Source: an uncultured Myxococcales bacterium (GTDB taxonomy: Bacteria; Myxococcota_A; Bradymonadia; UBA4248). Taken from it: a stretch of 46,585 nucleotides of DNA. Positions 7,308-14,896 of the stretch are shown here, in pieces. Under the pieces are notes generated by a model. The model made no database searches. It saw nothing but the letters and a program-made list of their open reading frames with translations, and was not told the origin of the DNA. The position numbers were made by a program, and so were the translations under genes. Within the stretch, counting starts at the first letter, position 1; each line of letters opens with the position of its first letter. The stretch lies in assembly GCA_945875805.1 (NCBI GenBank), contig CAMCLY010000006.1, positions 1 to 46,585 on the forward strand, in the 5' to 3' direction.

Positions 7308-9143
7308 CTAGTACTCGCGTTCTTCGGCGTCGATATCGTCGGGATGGATAAAGGCGTCGAGGTTGAGCTTACGAATGTTGACGTCGAGGGTGCGTTTGGC
7401 GATGTGTTCGAGGACTTCAGCCTTGAGGGCATCCGGGCCCATGACGCCGCGCTCGCCGTCTTTGTAAGTGCGGACGTTGACCTGCGCGTTTTCGACCTCT
7501 TTTTTTCCGACGACGAGCATGTACGGGGTTTTCTGCATCTCGGCCTGTCGGATTTTGTATCCGATTTTTTCGCTTCGGTCGTCGACATAGGTACGGATGC
7601 CTACGGCCTCGAAATCTTTTGCGAGGTTCTGGCAGTACTCGACCTGGGCATCGGTGATCGGGAGGAAGGAGACCTGAACGGGCGCGAGCCATGTGGGAAG
7701 CACGCCAGCCAGATGTTCGAGCATGATGCCGATGAAGCGTTCATAGGATCCGAAGATGGCGCGATGAATGACGACGGGGCGCGCGACGGTGTTGTCGGCG
7801 GTGACGTATTCAAGCTGGAAACGTTCCGGCAGTTGGAAGTCGAGCTGAATCGTGGCGCACTGAATCTGCCGGCCAAGGGAGTCCTGAATGAGGATGTCGA
7901 TTTTGGGGCCGTAGAACGCGCCGTCCTTGGGGTTGAGTTTGTAGGGAATGTGGTTGGATTCCAACGCATTGGCGAGTGCTTTTTCGGCCTGATCCCACAA
8001 GGAGAGTTCGCCCATGTAGTCGTCCGGACGGGTCGAGAGGTAGAATTTATAGTCCAGGTCGAACAGTTTGTAGAACATCTCGATGAGTTTGATCAGGCGG
8101 CCGATTTCCGCCTCGATTTGCTCGGGCATGACGAAGAGGTGGGCGTCGTCCTGCATGAACTGTCGCACGCGCGTAAGGCCGCCCAGGGCACCGGAGAGTT
8201 CGTTGCGGTGAAGGGACTGTCGCTCGGCCACGCGCAGGGGCAGTTCCCGGTAGCTGTGCTTGTGCTGTTTGTAGAACAGCATGGTGTCCGGGCAGTTCAT
8301 CGGTTTGAGGCACATCATGCGTCCGTCGACGTCGAGCTTGAACATCGCGTCCTGATAGTGCTCAAGATGTCCACTGGTGCGATAGAGTTCGGAATCGTAC
8401 ATGATTGGGTTGAAAATCTCGACGTACCCCTGCTCGCGCTGGATCGACGTCCACAGATTGTGGAGTTCGCGATAGATGGTGTATCCGTTGGGCTGCCAGA
8501 AAATGGCGCCGGGTGCGTAGGGATGGAGAAAGAAGAGGTCGAGTTCCTTGCCGAGTTTCCGGTGGTCGCGCTTCTTGGCTTCTTCCTGAATTTCGAGGTA
8601 GGCGTCGAGTTCGGCCTTGGTCGGCCAGACGGTGCCATAGATGCGCTGCAGCATCGGTTTTGTCGCATCTCCGCGCCAGTAAGCGCCGGCCACGCTCGTC
8701 AGTTTGAAATGCTTGCACTCGCCGGTGCGTCGGACGTGAGGCCCGGCACACAGATCCGTAAACGTGCTCTGCGAGTAGATGGAGACCTCCTCGTCCTTGA
8801 TGCCATCGATGAGCTCGAGTTTGTACGGCTGATCGGCAAAGTGTTTTCGGGCCTCGTCCTTGGACATCGAGGTGTGGATGAACTCCGCATTGCTCTTGAT
8901 GATTTCGCGCATTTTTGCCGAAATGACGTCCAAATCTGCCTCCGTCAGGGGGCGGGGCAGGTCGAAGTCGTAATAAAATCCGTCCGCAATGGACGGCCCG
9001 ATGGCAAATTTTACATCCGGAAAGAGCGAGGCCACGGCCTCAGCCATGATATGGCTGCAGGAATGCCGCATGCGGGCGAGTTTGTTCCTGCGCGCGTTTT
9101 CTGCCACTTCGACTTCTTCCTGATGTCCACAATGTTCACACAT
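7308..9143 (-). CDS. thrS: Threonyl-tRNA synthetase lacking the TGS domain
   Basis: 611 residues. The enzyme charges tRNA-Thr with threonine and edits mischarged serine. The editing domain begins almost at once (HSCSHIMAEAV at 27-37, the HxxxH motif, with FTDLCAGPHV further on). The class II core has PMNCPDTMLFY, the zinc ligands Cys and His (MQDDAHLF), RAIFGSYERFIGIMLEH (motif 3), and the C-terminal anticodon-binding domain ends near the terminus. The usual N-terminal TGS domain of about 60 residues is absent and replaced by a short CEHC segment. ATG 9143 is chosen because GAGG lies 9 nt upstream; GTG 9158 and ATG 9152 would overlap that site. Confidence 0.95.
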   Translation of the reverse strand: MCEHCGHQEEVEVAENARRNKLARMRHSCSHIMAEAVASLFPDVKFAIGPSIADGFYYDFDLPRPLTEADLDVISAKMREIIKSNAEFIHTSMSKDEARKHFADQPYKLELIDGIKDEEVSIYSQSTFTDLCAGPHVRRTGECKHFKLTSVAGAYWRGDATKPMLQRIYGTVWPTKAELDAYLEIQEEAKKRDHRKLGKELDLFFLHPYAPGAIFWQPNGYTIYRELHNLWTSIQREQGYVEIFNPIMYDSELYRTSGHLEHYQDAMFKLDVDGRMMCLKPMNCPDTMLFYKQHKHSYRELPLRVAERQSLHRNELSGALGGLTRVRQFMQDDAHLFVMPEQIEAEIGRLIKLIEMFYKLFDLDYKFYLSTRPDDYMGELSLWDQAEKALANALESNHIPYKLNPKDGAFYGPKIDILIQDSLGRQIQCATIQLDFQLPERFQLEYVTADNTVARPVVIHRAIFGSYERFIGIMLEHLAGVLPTWLAPVQVSFLPITDAQVEYCQNLAKDFEAVGIRTYVDDRSEKIGYKIRQAEMQKTPYMLVVGKKEVENAQVNVRTYKDGERGVMGPDALKAEVLEHIAKRTLDVNIRKLNLDAFIHPDDIDAEEREY

Positions 9144-9226
9144 AAGATGCATCCTCACGTTTGAACCGGCCTACGATGCCGGGTCTGTGGTTGTCGGCGG
9201 AGACTGCCTCCTGACCCGAAAATAAC

Positions 9227-9250
9227 CGCGGAATCTCTATGCTTTCCGCG
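9227..9250 (-). other. Hairpin in the thrS upstream region
   Basis: CGCGGAA / TTCCGCG stem with a 10-nt loop; on the minus strand it is followed by GTTATTTTC. It lies between the terminator of the small basic gene and thrS. It could be a second weak terminator or a leader structure of thrS. Confidence 0.35.
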
Positions 9251-9270
9251 TCGGCACTACGCCAAAAAAG

Positions 9271-9314
9271 CCAAAAAAATGCCGAACATCCTACGGATTG
9301 GCATGATGTTCGGC
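9271..9314 (-). terminator. Intrinsic terminator of the small basic protein gene
   Basis: On the minus strand GCCGAACATC and GATGTTCGGC form a perfect 10-bp stem, followed by ATTTTTTTGG and another T run. It begins 25 nt after the stop of the 37-residue gene and isolates it from thrS. Confidence 0.9.
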
Positions 9315-9339
9315 TCGGAGTGTCACGTCAGGACGCGAC

Positions 9340-9453
9340 TTACTTCTTGGTACCTTTTGCAGCCTCAAGCGCACGGCTCAGACGGATTTTTTTCTTGGCC
9401 TGAGCTTTGGCACGGCACATTTTCAAACTCTTACGACGATCGCCTCTTCCCAT
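9340..9453 (-). CDS. Small basic protein (37 residues), possibly ribosome-associated
   Basis: Reads MGRGDRRKSLKMCRAKAQAK and ends AAKGTKK; about a third of the residues are Lys or Arg and there is no signal or membrane segment. GGAG (9460-9463) lies 6 nt before the ATG. A TTGACA-17-TAGAGT promoter, a leader hairpin just above the ribosome binding site and a strong terminator frame it as a complete monocistronic unit, which strongly supports expression. The first six residues (MGRGDR) resemble the start of ribosomal protein bTHX, but the rest does not match it, so a role on ribosomal RNA is only a guess. It is easily missed because of its size. Confidence 0.75.
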   Translation of the reverse strand: MGRGDRRKSLKMCRAKAQAKKKIRLSRALEAAKGTKK

Positions 9454-9470
9454 TGTTTTCTCCATTTCTG

Positions 9471-9499
9471 GGCTCGCTCATGTCTCCGGACAGCGAGCC
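9471..9499 (-). promoter_or_regulatory. Leader hairpin above the small gene's ribosome binding site
   Basis: GGCTCGCT pairs with AGCGAGCC (8 bp, 13-nt loop) in the 5' leader, ending 7 nt upstream of GGAG. Such placement would suit translational autoregulation by a basic RNA-binding product; that is inference. Confidence 0.45.
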
Positions 9500-9557
9500 G
9501 AAAAACCACAAAAATTTATACCCTGCTGGCACCCTTATCCTTGCCATGGGCCGCAGG

Positions 9558-9586
9558 ACTCTAGGTTTTTGCACGCGCATTGTCAA
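9558..9586 (-). promoter_or_regulatory. Sigma-70 promoter of the small basic protein gene
   Basis: On the minus strand TTGACA (9586-9581), 17-nt spacer, TAGAGT (9563-9558). This is a perfect -35 with a 4/6 match at -10, giving a leader of about 100 nt before the ATG at 9453. Confidence 0.7.
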
Positions 9587-9595
9587 GCGGTTTGG

Positions 9596-9656
9596 GGCCG
9601 GGCTGCCTGCGGCACGCCCCGGCCGCGCGTCTATCGGCCGGGCCGATACGACGCGC
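9596..9656 (+). repeat. Intergenic CTAT/ATACG hairpin element, locus R3
   Basis: Hairpin 9625-9656 has arms GCGCGT/ACGCGC and CGGCC/GGCCG around CTAT / ATACG. Hairpin 9596-9624 has the same layout but has lost the TAT/ATA steps (CTGCC-TGC-GGCACG). It lies in the 344-bp gap between the divergent small basic gene and the metallo-hydrolase lipoprotein gene. The rest of that gap (9657-9785) shows no clear feature. Confidence 0.75.
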
Positions 9657-9797
9657 CTTCATGGGGGCGAAATCCACGGTGACGGAGGACATGGACTTCA
9701 GTCCACGCGTGACAATGGCACAAAAATGTGCTTAAGAGTCGGGCCGTACCGGGCGCCCGGATCCGCGACGCAGATGGCGCCTTCCAAGGAGGTTTGA

Positions 9798-11171
9798 ATG
9801 AAGTATTTTCCCCTCATCGGGGCCTGTGTGGTCGCCCTATGCTCCACGGGATGTCTCGATATGAGCATTCCGGACGTGACCGTCGAGGAGTCCGCGTCAT
9901 GTCGCGCCGGTTACAAATCCATCGTCCTCGCCGACGGCGAGTCCTGCCCCGCCGACGAAACATGTGAACTCCTCGATGAAGACCTCGGCCTCTGGTGCAT
10001 GAAGATTAAAATTGCCGAAGGCGGAGACGGCCTCAACTGCCCTGCCGGGTCGATTACCGTCTCCCCGAGCCAGCAGGAATATTGCGTCCTGGACGAAAAT
10101 CGCGAGCCCAACGACGATCAGTTCCTTTGTACCGAGGGCAACGTCAGCGGTCGCTATTGCCGGGAAGTCCCCGCCGAGTCCGAGGCCTCCTCCGTCGTCG
10201 TCCTCGAAGGACAGCGTTGCACCGCGTCGCAAATGACTCCGCCCGCAAACACCCTGCGCATCCACGTCATCGACGTCGGACAGGGCGACGCAATATGGAT
10301 TCAGACCCCCACACAACAGAACATCCTCATCGACGGCGGCGACGGCGGCGCGTTCGGAAAAACATCCGCCGGGCCCATCATCGCCGATTACCTAGAGTTC
10401 CACGATTTCCCGCGTGGCAGCGCCTTCGACGCCGTTTTCCTCTCCCACCCCCACTCCGATCACTACGGCGGTCTCCCCAACCTTTTTGCCAGCTATAACC
10501 TCAAAAATTACATCGACCCCATGGAACTCGACACCGGCGAAAACGTCAGTTCAAGCTACAAATCGTGGATTTCCATGGTCAGGGGAAAGCTGGACGAATC
10601 ACACCTCTACATGCCCGCACAGGAAAAATTCGCCCCCGGCGAGAAAATGCCCGCCGACTTCTTCGGACCCGATGTCTCCGCCACCTTCCTCACCAGCAAC
10701 AAAGAGATTGGAAAAGGCTCCAGCGCCAACCCCAACGACGCGTCGATCATCTTCCGCATCGATTATGCCGGAAGGTCGTTCCTCTTTACCGGTGACGCCA
10801 CCTCGGAACAGGAAGGAATCGTCGTCGCCCAGTCGCCCGATCTGTTGCCCGTCAATTTCCTCAAGGTCTGCCACCACGGCTCGACGACGTCCTCCTCCCC
10901 CGTCTTCCTCGAATCCATCTGGCCGGAGAGCATCCCACGCGACGACCGCGGCGCGTTTATCTCCAGCGGCCGTGCCCAGTACAGCGGCGCCTATCTCCCC
11001 AACGAGACCATCGTCTCGCGCCTCAAGACCTTCATCAACGACGACATGCTCTTTGCCACCTCCGCCGGTGACGAAAACAAGTCCGAAAGCGATGCCTATC
11101 GGGACGATAACATCCTCATCGTCATCGACGGCGCCGGAAACTATTACGCCTGTTACTCCGGGACAAACTGA
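9798..11171 (+). CDS. Lipoprotein with ComEC-like metallo-beta-lactamase hydrolase domain
   Basis: 457 residues. The signal peptide ends in a lipobox (CSTGC, Cys19), so the mature protein is lipid-anchored in the envelope. Residues about 30-135 form a Cys-rich region (roughly ten Cys). From about 150 there is a metallo-beta-lactamase fold of the ComEC/Rec2 type: LRIHVIDVGQGDAIWI, ILIDGGDGG, the metal motif HPHSDHYGG, FLFTGDAT and VCHHGS. In ComEC this domain degrades one strand of incoming DNA; here it is free of the membrane channel part. Substrate is unknown: extracellular nucleotides or DNA are plausible. AAGGAGGT lies 4 nt before the ATG. A terminator follows. Confidence 0.85.
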   Translation: MKYFPLIGACVVALCSTGCLDMSIPDVTVEESASCRAGYKSIVLADGESCPADETCELLDEDLGLWCMKIKIAEGGDGLNCPAGSITVSPSQQEYCVLDENREPNDDQFLCTEGNVSGRYCREVPAESEASSVVVLEGQRCTASQMTPPANTLRIHVIDVGQGDAIWIQTPTQQNILIDGGDGGAFGKTSAGPIIADYLEFHDFPRGSAFDAVFLSHPHSDHYGGLPNLFASYNLKNYIDPMELDTGENVSSSYKSWISMVRGKLDESHLYMPAQEKFAPGEKMPADFFGPDVSATFLTSNKEIGKGSSANPNDASIIFRIDYAGRSFLFTGDATSEQEGIVVAQSPDLLPVNFLKVCHHGSTTSSSPVFLESIWPESIPRDDRGAFISSGRAQYSGAYLPNETIVSRLKTFINDDMLFATSAGDENKSESDAYRDDNILIVIDGAGNYYACYSGTN

Positions 11172-11206
11172 TCCCCATCCCTCGGTCACCCACGCCTTGT
11201 CCTCAT

Positions 11207-11239
11207 GGCTCGCCGCTTTGCGCGGCAGAGCCTTTTTTT
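11207..11239 (+). terminator. Intrinsic terminator after the metallo-hydrolase gene
   Basis: GGCTCGCCGC and GCGGCAGAGCC form a stem with one bulged A, followed by seven T. It separates this gene from tsaD. Confidence 0.9.
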
Positions 11240-11263
11240 ATGTACCCTCTCAAAGAATGACTT

Positions 11264-12307
11264 ATGAAGATCCTAGGCATCGAAAGCTCATGCGACGAAT
11301 GTTCTGCCGCCATCATTGAAGACGACAAAATTCTCTCGCACGTCATCGCCAGTCAAATCCCCGTTCATGCCAAATACGGTGGCGTCGTCCCCGAACTCGC
11401 TTCCCGTGCCCACATCATCGACATCGTCGAAGTCCTGCGCGGGGCATTTGCTCAGGCCGGTGTCACCTCCCAAGATATCGACGGCGTCGCCGTCACCCAG
11501 GGCCCGGGCCTCATCGGATCCCTTCTCGTCGGCATCGAGGCCGCCAAGGCCTTTGCATACGCCCGCGACATTCCCTTGGTCGGCGTCCACCACACCGAAG
11601 GCCACCTCCTTGCCCCCCTGCTCGACACCACCGAGGGCATGCAGAAACCCCGTTTCCCGTTCATGGGACTCGTCGTCTCCGGCGGACACACCAACCTCAT
11701 CGCCGTGCACGGCGTCGGTCAGTACGAAATGATCGGACAGACCCTCGACGACGCCGCCGGAGAGGCCCTCGACAAAGTCGGTAAAATGCTCGGACTGCCC
11801 TATCCCGGCGGGGTCGCCATCGACCGTCTCGCCGTCGGCGGAAATCCCGAACGCTTCCACTTCCCCCGCGCGCTCCCGCAACATGACAACTTCGATTTCT
11901 CCTTCTCCGGCCTCAAAACAAGCGTCATGACCCAGTTGCGGCGTCTCCAGGCCATGCCTCAGGGGCAGGACCTCGCCGATCTCTGCGCCTCCGCCCTCGA
12001 AGCCGTCGTCGATTCCCTCGTCCGCAAGACCCTGCGTGCCGCACACGCCGCACACGCCTCCACCATCGTCGTCGCCGGCGGCGTCTCCGCAAACAAACGC
12101 CTCCGTCAGAGACTCGCCGAAGACTGCCGCGCCGAAGGCCTGCAACTCTCCATTCCACCCATGAAATTATGTACCGACAATGCGGCCATGATCGCCGGAC
12201 TCGGAAAATTCAAACTCGCCTCGCTCCTCGCGCAACACGCCCACTTCGAAGCGTTCAACCTGCAGCCCAAACCCGCATGGAACCTCATTGAGGCAATTTC
12301 AGTCTGA
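11264..12307 (+). CDS. tsaD: tRNA N6-adenosine threonylcarbamoyltransferase
   Basis: 347 residues, the usual length. TsaD, with TsaB and TsaE, transfers threonylcarbamoyl from TC-AMP to A37 of ANN-decoding tRNAs in the cytoplasm. MKILGIESSCDECSAAII opens the ASKHA ATPase fold; VHHTEGHLLAPL carries the two metal-binding His; VVSGGHTNLIAV, DDAAGEALDKVGKMLGLPYPGG, FSFSGLKTSV and CTDNAAMIAGLG are family blocks. It is flanked by a terminator upstream and a terminating hairpin element downstream, so it is probably a single-gene unit. The ribosome binding site is weak (AAAGAA). The partners tsaB, tsaC and tsaE are not in this window. Confidence 0.97.
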   Translation: MKILGIESSCDECSAAIIEDDKILSHVIASQIPVHAKYGGVVPELASRAHIIDIVEVLRGAFAQAGVTSQDIDGVAVTQGPGLIGSLLVGIEAAKAFAYARDIPLVGVHHTEGHLLAPLLDTTEGMQKPRFPFMGLVVSGGHTNLIAVHGVGQYEMIGQTLDDAAGEALDKVGKMLGLPYPGGVAIDRLAVGGNPERFHFPRALPQHDNFDFSFSGLKTSVMTQLRRLQAMPQGQDLADLCASALEAVVDSLVRKTLRAAHAAHASTIVVAGGVSANKRLRQRLAEDCRAEGLQLSIPPMKLCTDNAAMIAGLGKFKLASLLAQHAHFEAFNLQPKPAWNLIEAISV

Positions 12308-12327
12308 ATGTTTCGATCTTTCGGGGA

Positions 12328-12400
12328 GCCGCCGCTATCGCCCTGCGATACGCGGCGGCGCGGCTTCTATGGCGTGGCCATACGAAGCCGCTTTTCTTTT
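12328..12400 (+). repeat. Hairpin element R4, also a likely terminator of tsaD
   Basis: Two adjacent hairpins: 12328-12359 (outer arms GCCGCCG/CGGCGGC, inner CGC/GCG) and 12360-12391 (outer GCGGCTT/AAGCCGC, inner GGC/GCC), both with a CTAT / ATACG core. The second is followed by TTTTCTTTT, making it an intrinsic terminator 20 nt past the tsaD stop and upstream of lrgA. All four arms differ from the other loci but pair well. Confidence 0.85.
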
Positions 12401-12412
12401 GAATATCTACAA

Positions 12413-12826
12413 ATGAAATACTTTTCACAATTTGCCATCATTTTATTTGTATCCGTGTTGGGCGAGTTATGCGCCATGGCTCTGCCGTTACCGATTCCTG
12501 CTTGTATTTATGGTATGGTACTGATGTTTATGGCGCTATGCTTTAAAATTATCAAACTCGAACAGGTCGATGACGCCGGCAAGTTTATGATCGAAGTTTT
12601 GCCCGTCATGTTTACGCCGCCCGCCGTCGGATTGATCGCTTTATGGGATGTCATCAGTCCTATTTGGCCGCAGCTTCTGGTCATTATCGTCATCACGACG
12701 GCGGTCGTCATGGTGGTCACCGGACACGTCGCTCAGTTCATGCTTCGCCATGAACAGAAACCCGATGTGCACAAACTCTGGCAACATATCCGTCATCCAA
12801 ATTCATTTCATGGATTGTCGCATTAG
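12413..12826 (+). CDS. lrgA: CidA/LrgA family membrane protein
   Basis: 137 residues from the ATG at 12413 (MKYFSQFAIILFVSVLGELC); a longer reading would run through the hairpin element. Four hydrophobic segments; the LPLPIPACIYGMVLMFMAL and VLPVMFTPPAVGLIALWDVI stretches are typical of LrgA/CidA. These small holin-like proteins, together with LrgB, are tied in Gram-positive bacteria to murein hydrolase export and cell lysis control, and related LrgA-LrgB pairs carry pyruvate or glycolate. The lrgB gene follows after 33 bp, so the pair is probably one operon. Which of these roles applies here cannot be read from the sequence. Confidence 0.85.
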   Translation: MKYFSQFAIILFVSVLGELCAMALPLPIPACIYGMVLMFMALCFKIIKLEQVDDAGKFMIEVLPVMFTPPAVGLIALWDVISPIWPQLLVIIVITTAVVMVVTGHVAQFMLRHEQKPDVHKLWQHIRHPNSFHGLSH

Positions 12827-12859
12827 CCGACGCGGATCTTCATATCCGGGAGGGACTGT

Positions 12860-13555
12860 ATGATTCGTGATTGGATGACCCACTCTGCGTTTTTTGGTCT
12901 GTTGCTGACCATCGTGGCCTTTGAAATCGGACTTTTGCTCAAAAGAAAGTTTCACTGGAGCATTTTTAATGCCCCGTTTATGTCCATTGTGATAGTCATT
13001 GCAGTACTTCTGATTTGTGATATCGACTACGAAACATACGATTCCAGCGCTCATTACCTGAGCTACTTTATTACGCCGGCCACCGTGTGTTTTGCCATTC
13101 CATTGTACAAACAGATCGTCCTGCTCAAAAAACACCTGCGCGCAATTATCGTAGCCATCATGTCGGGCGTGTTGGCGAGTATGTTGACGGTGTTTGGACT
13201 GAGTCTGGTGTTTGGGTTCAACCATCAGCTTTATGTCACGCTTTTGCCCAAATCCATCACGACCGCCGTGGGGATGGAAATATCCGAGATGTTTGGGGGC
13301 TATGCCACGGTGACGATTGTGGCCATTTGCATCACCGGAGTGCTTGGAAATACATTTGCCGAAACGGCATGTCGTATTTTCCGGATTCATGATCCCGTGG
13401 CTCGCGGGCTTTCGATTGGGACGTGTTCCCATGCGTCCGGGACGACAAGGGCCATGATGATGGGGGAGATAGAGGGCGCGATGAGCAGTTTGGCCGTCGT
13501 CGTGGCATGTGTGTTTACCGTCCTCGTCGTCTCTTTCCTGGCCAACCTCATTTGA
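12860..13555 (+). CDS. lrgB: LrgB/CidB family membrane protein
   Basis: 231 residues with about six or seven membrane helices. Family blocks: ITPATVCFAIPLYKQ, LLPKSITTAVGMEISEMFGG, ITGVLGNTFAE and the C-terminal ARGLSIGTCSHASGTTRAM segment that is nearly invariant in LrgB. GGGAGGG lies about 5 nt before the ATG. It is the partner of the LrgA-like protein just upstream; plant and bacterial members transport small organic acids such as glycolate or pyruvate. No LytTR or LytS regulator is next to it, unlike the Firmicute systems. Confidence 0.9.
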   Translation: MIRDWMTHSAFFGLLLTIVAFEIGLLLKRKFHWSIFNAPFMSIVIVIAVLLICDIDYETYDSSAHYLSYFITPATVCFAIPLYKQIVLLKKHLRAIIVAIMSGVLASMLTVFGLSLVFGFNHQLYVTLLPKSITTAVGMEISEMFGGYATVTIVAICITGVLGNTFAETACRIFRIHDPVARGLSIGTCSHASGTTRAMMMGEIEGAMSSLAVVVACVFTVLVVSFLANLI

Positions 13556-13627
13556 AGTGGCAGAAAACCTCAATGTTGAGAAGGCTTTGATGAAGAAAAC
13601 CCTGACCGATGTATTGTGAAGAGGGGG

Positions 13628-13692
13628 GCGCGGCGTATGCGCGCAAGGCCGAACGGCCTGAGCACATAGACGCGCAGGGGGAGGCTTCCCCC
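13628..13692 (-). repeat. Intergenic hairpin element, locus R5
   Basis: On the minus strand: a GGGGGA-type hairpin (13677-13692), then a long hairpin (13628-13675) with arms GCGCGT and CCGCGC, core CTAT / ATACG and an enlarged centre holding an AGGCCG/CGGCCT stem. It lies downstream of lrgB and upstream of prmC. The rest of 13556-13848 is AT-rich with no clear feature. Confidence 0.75.
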
Positions 13693-13848
13693 GCACAAAA
13701 ATACAAACCGCATCGAACATGGCCAATTGGGGCGTTTGAAAATACAAAACTTTTAGGGTTTTCCGAAACTCAAAACTCGCTTATTAACGCGCCTTCCGTA
13801 TGTGAATGATGGAACGGATGCAAAACTATTTTACTCGTGTGTGAACTT

Positions 13849-14853
13849 ATGAAGTGGACAATTCAAAAAATACTCGATTGGACAAAAGGATACTTTGAAA
13901 GCTGGAATGTCGATAATCCCATGCTGGATGCTCAATGTCTGTTGCAGCACGTACTGGGCATCACCAAAGTCCAGATGATGATCGATTCCGCCAGGCCACT
14001 GGAGGACGAAGAACTCGCCCGTTACAAAGCCCTGATCACACGCCGTGCGAAGGAACGCATTCCCGTGGCCTATCTTCTCGGCAAGCGCGAGTTTTGGTCG
14101 ATGATGTTCAGGGTGACGCCCGACGTTCTCATTCCCCGTCCCGATACGGAATGCGTGGTCGAACGCGCGCTCGAATTTGCGCTCGAACGGCTTGAGGGCA
14201 GAATGCCCAGATGGCTTTTGGAACAGCCAATAAAAATTGTATACGATTTCGTTCGGGATTCTCGTTTCCATGATGAGGATGCACAAAATGATGAAATCAC
14301 CGGTACGCCGGTCGAAATCGGGCGTTCGGAGCCTGCCAAAACGCTGACCATTCTCGACGTGGGCACGGGCTCTGGGGCCATTGCGCTGGCGCTGGCTTCT
14401 GAAATTCCCGTTTCATCGAGAACGATTGTGGCCATCGATATTTCACCGGCCGCGCTTGCGCTCGCCCGTGAGAATGCGCAGTCCAATGGGCTGATGGAAA
14501 ACATGACGTTTCTCGAGAGCGATGTGCTGGACAATTACAAGGCGACGGCCGATCTCATTGTCTCCAACCCGCCTTATATTTCACAGGAAGAAATGAAAAC
14601 GCTCATGCCCGAAGTGCGGTGCGAACCGCGCCTTGCCCTCGAGGCGGGAATGGACGGACTTGACGTTTACCGAAAACTCATTCCCCAGTCCTATAAGGCG
14701 CTTGTCGAGGGAGGAATGCTCATCGTCGAAATTGGTTGCACGCAGGCGGAACAGGTCAGTGCGTTGTTTGCCGAATCTGGGTTTGAGCGGATTCGTGCGT
14801 TTGAGGATTACGCGCATAAACCGAGAATGGTGCTTGGCATCAAAACACGATAA
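13849..14853 (+). CDS. prmC: Peptide chain release factor N5-glutamine methyltransferase
   Basis: 334 residues from ATG 13849 (MKWTIQKILDWTKGYF); a GTG 12 nt upstream in frame is possible. PrmC methylates the Gln of the GGQ loop in release factors with S-adenosylmethionine. The N-terminal helical domain is followed by VLIPRPDTE, then ILDVGTGSGAIALALA (SAM-binding), AIDISPAALALARENA and the catalytic SNPPYI. It is about 50 residues longer than usual because of an insertion (about residues 110-155, EGRMPRWLLEQPIKI... to EIGRSEPAK) between RPDTE and the SAM motif. It ends 43 bp from the convergent mgtE gene. Confidence 0.93.
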   Translation: MKWTIQKILDWTKGYFESWNVDNPMLDAQCLLQHVLGITKVQMMIDSARPLEDEELARYKALITRRAKERIPVAYLLGKREFWSMMFRVTPDVLIPRPDTECVVERALEFALERLEGRMPRWLLEQPIKIVYDFVRDSRFHDEDAQNDEITGTPVEIGRSEPAKTLTILDVGTGSGAIALALASEIPVSSRTIVAIDISPAALALARENAQSNGLMENMTFLESDVLDNYKATADLIVSNPPYISQEEMKTLMPEVRCEPRLALEAGMDGLDVYRKLIPQSYKALVEGGMLIVEIGCTQAEQVSALFAESGFERIRAFEDYAHKPRMVLGIKTR

Positions 14854-14896
14854 GTGCGCGCACCATTTCCGGGATGAGGGCGTGCAGAATACCGGC

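Noticed and set aside
7227-9164. A 645-codon open frame on the plus strand opposite thrS
   Set aside because: thrS is certain on the other strand by its motifs; this is an antisense frame kept open by GC-rich codons, with no family signal.
9144-9270. T-box leader upstream of thrS
   Set aside because: No T-box consensus or specifier loop; only a short hairpin is present.
9710-9738. GTGACA...TTAAGA as promoter of the metallo-hydrolase lipoprotein
   Set aside because: The spacing is right, but the -10 matches at only two or three positions.
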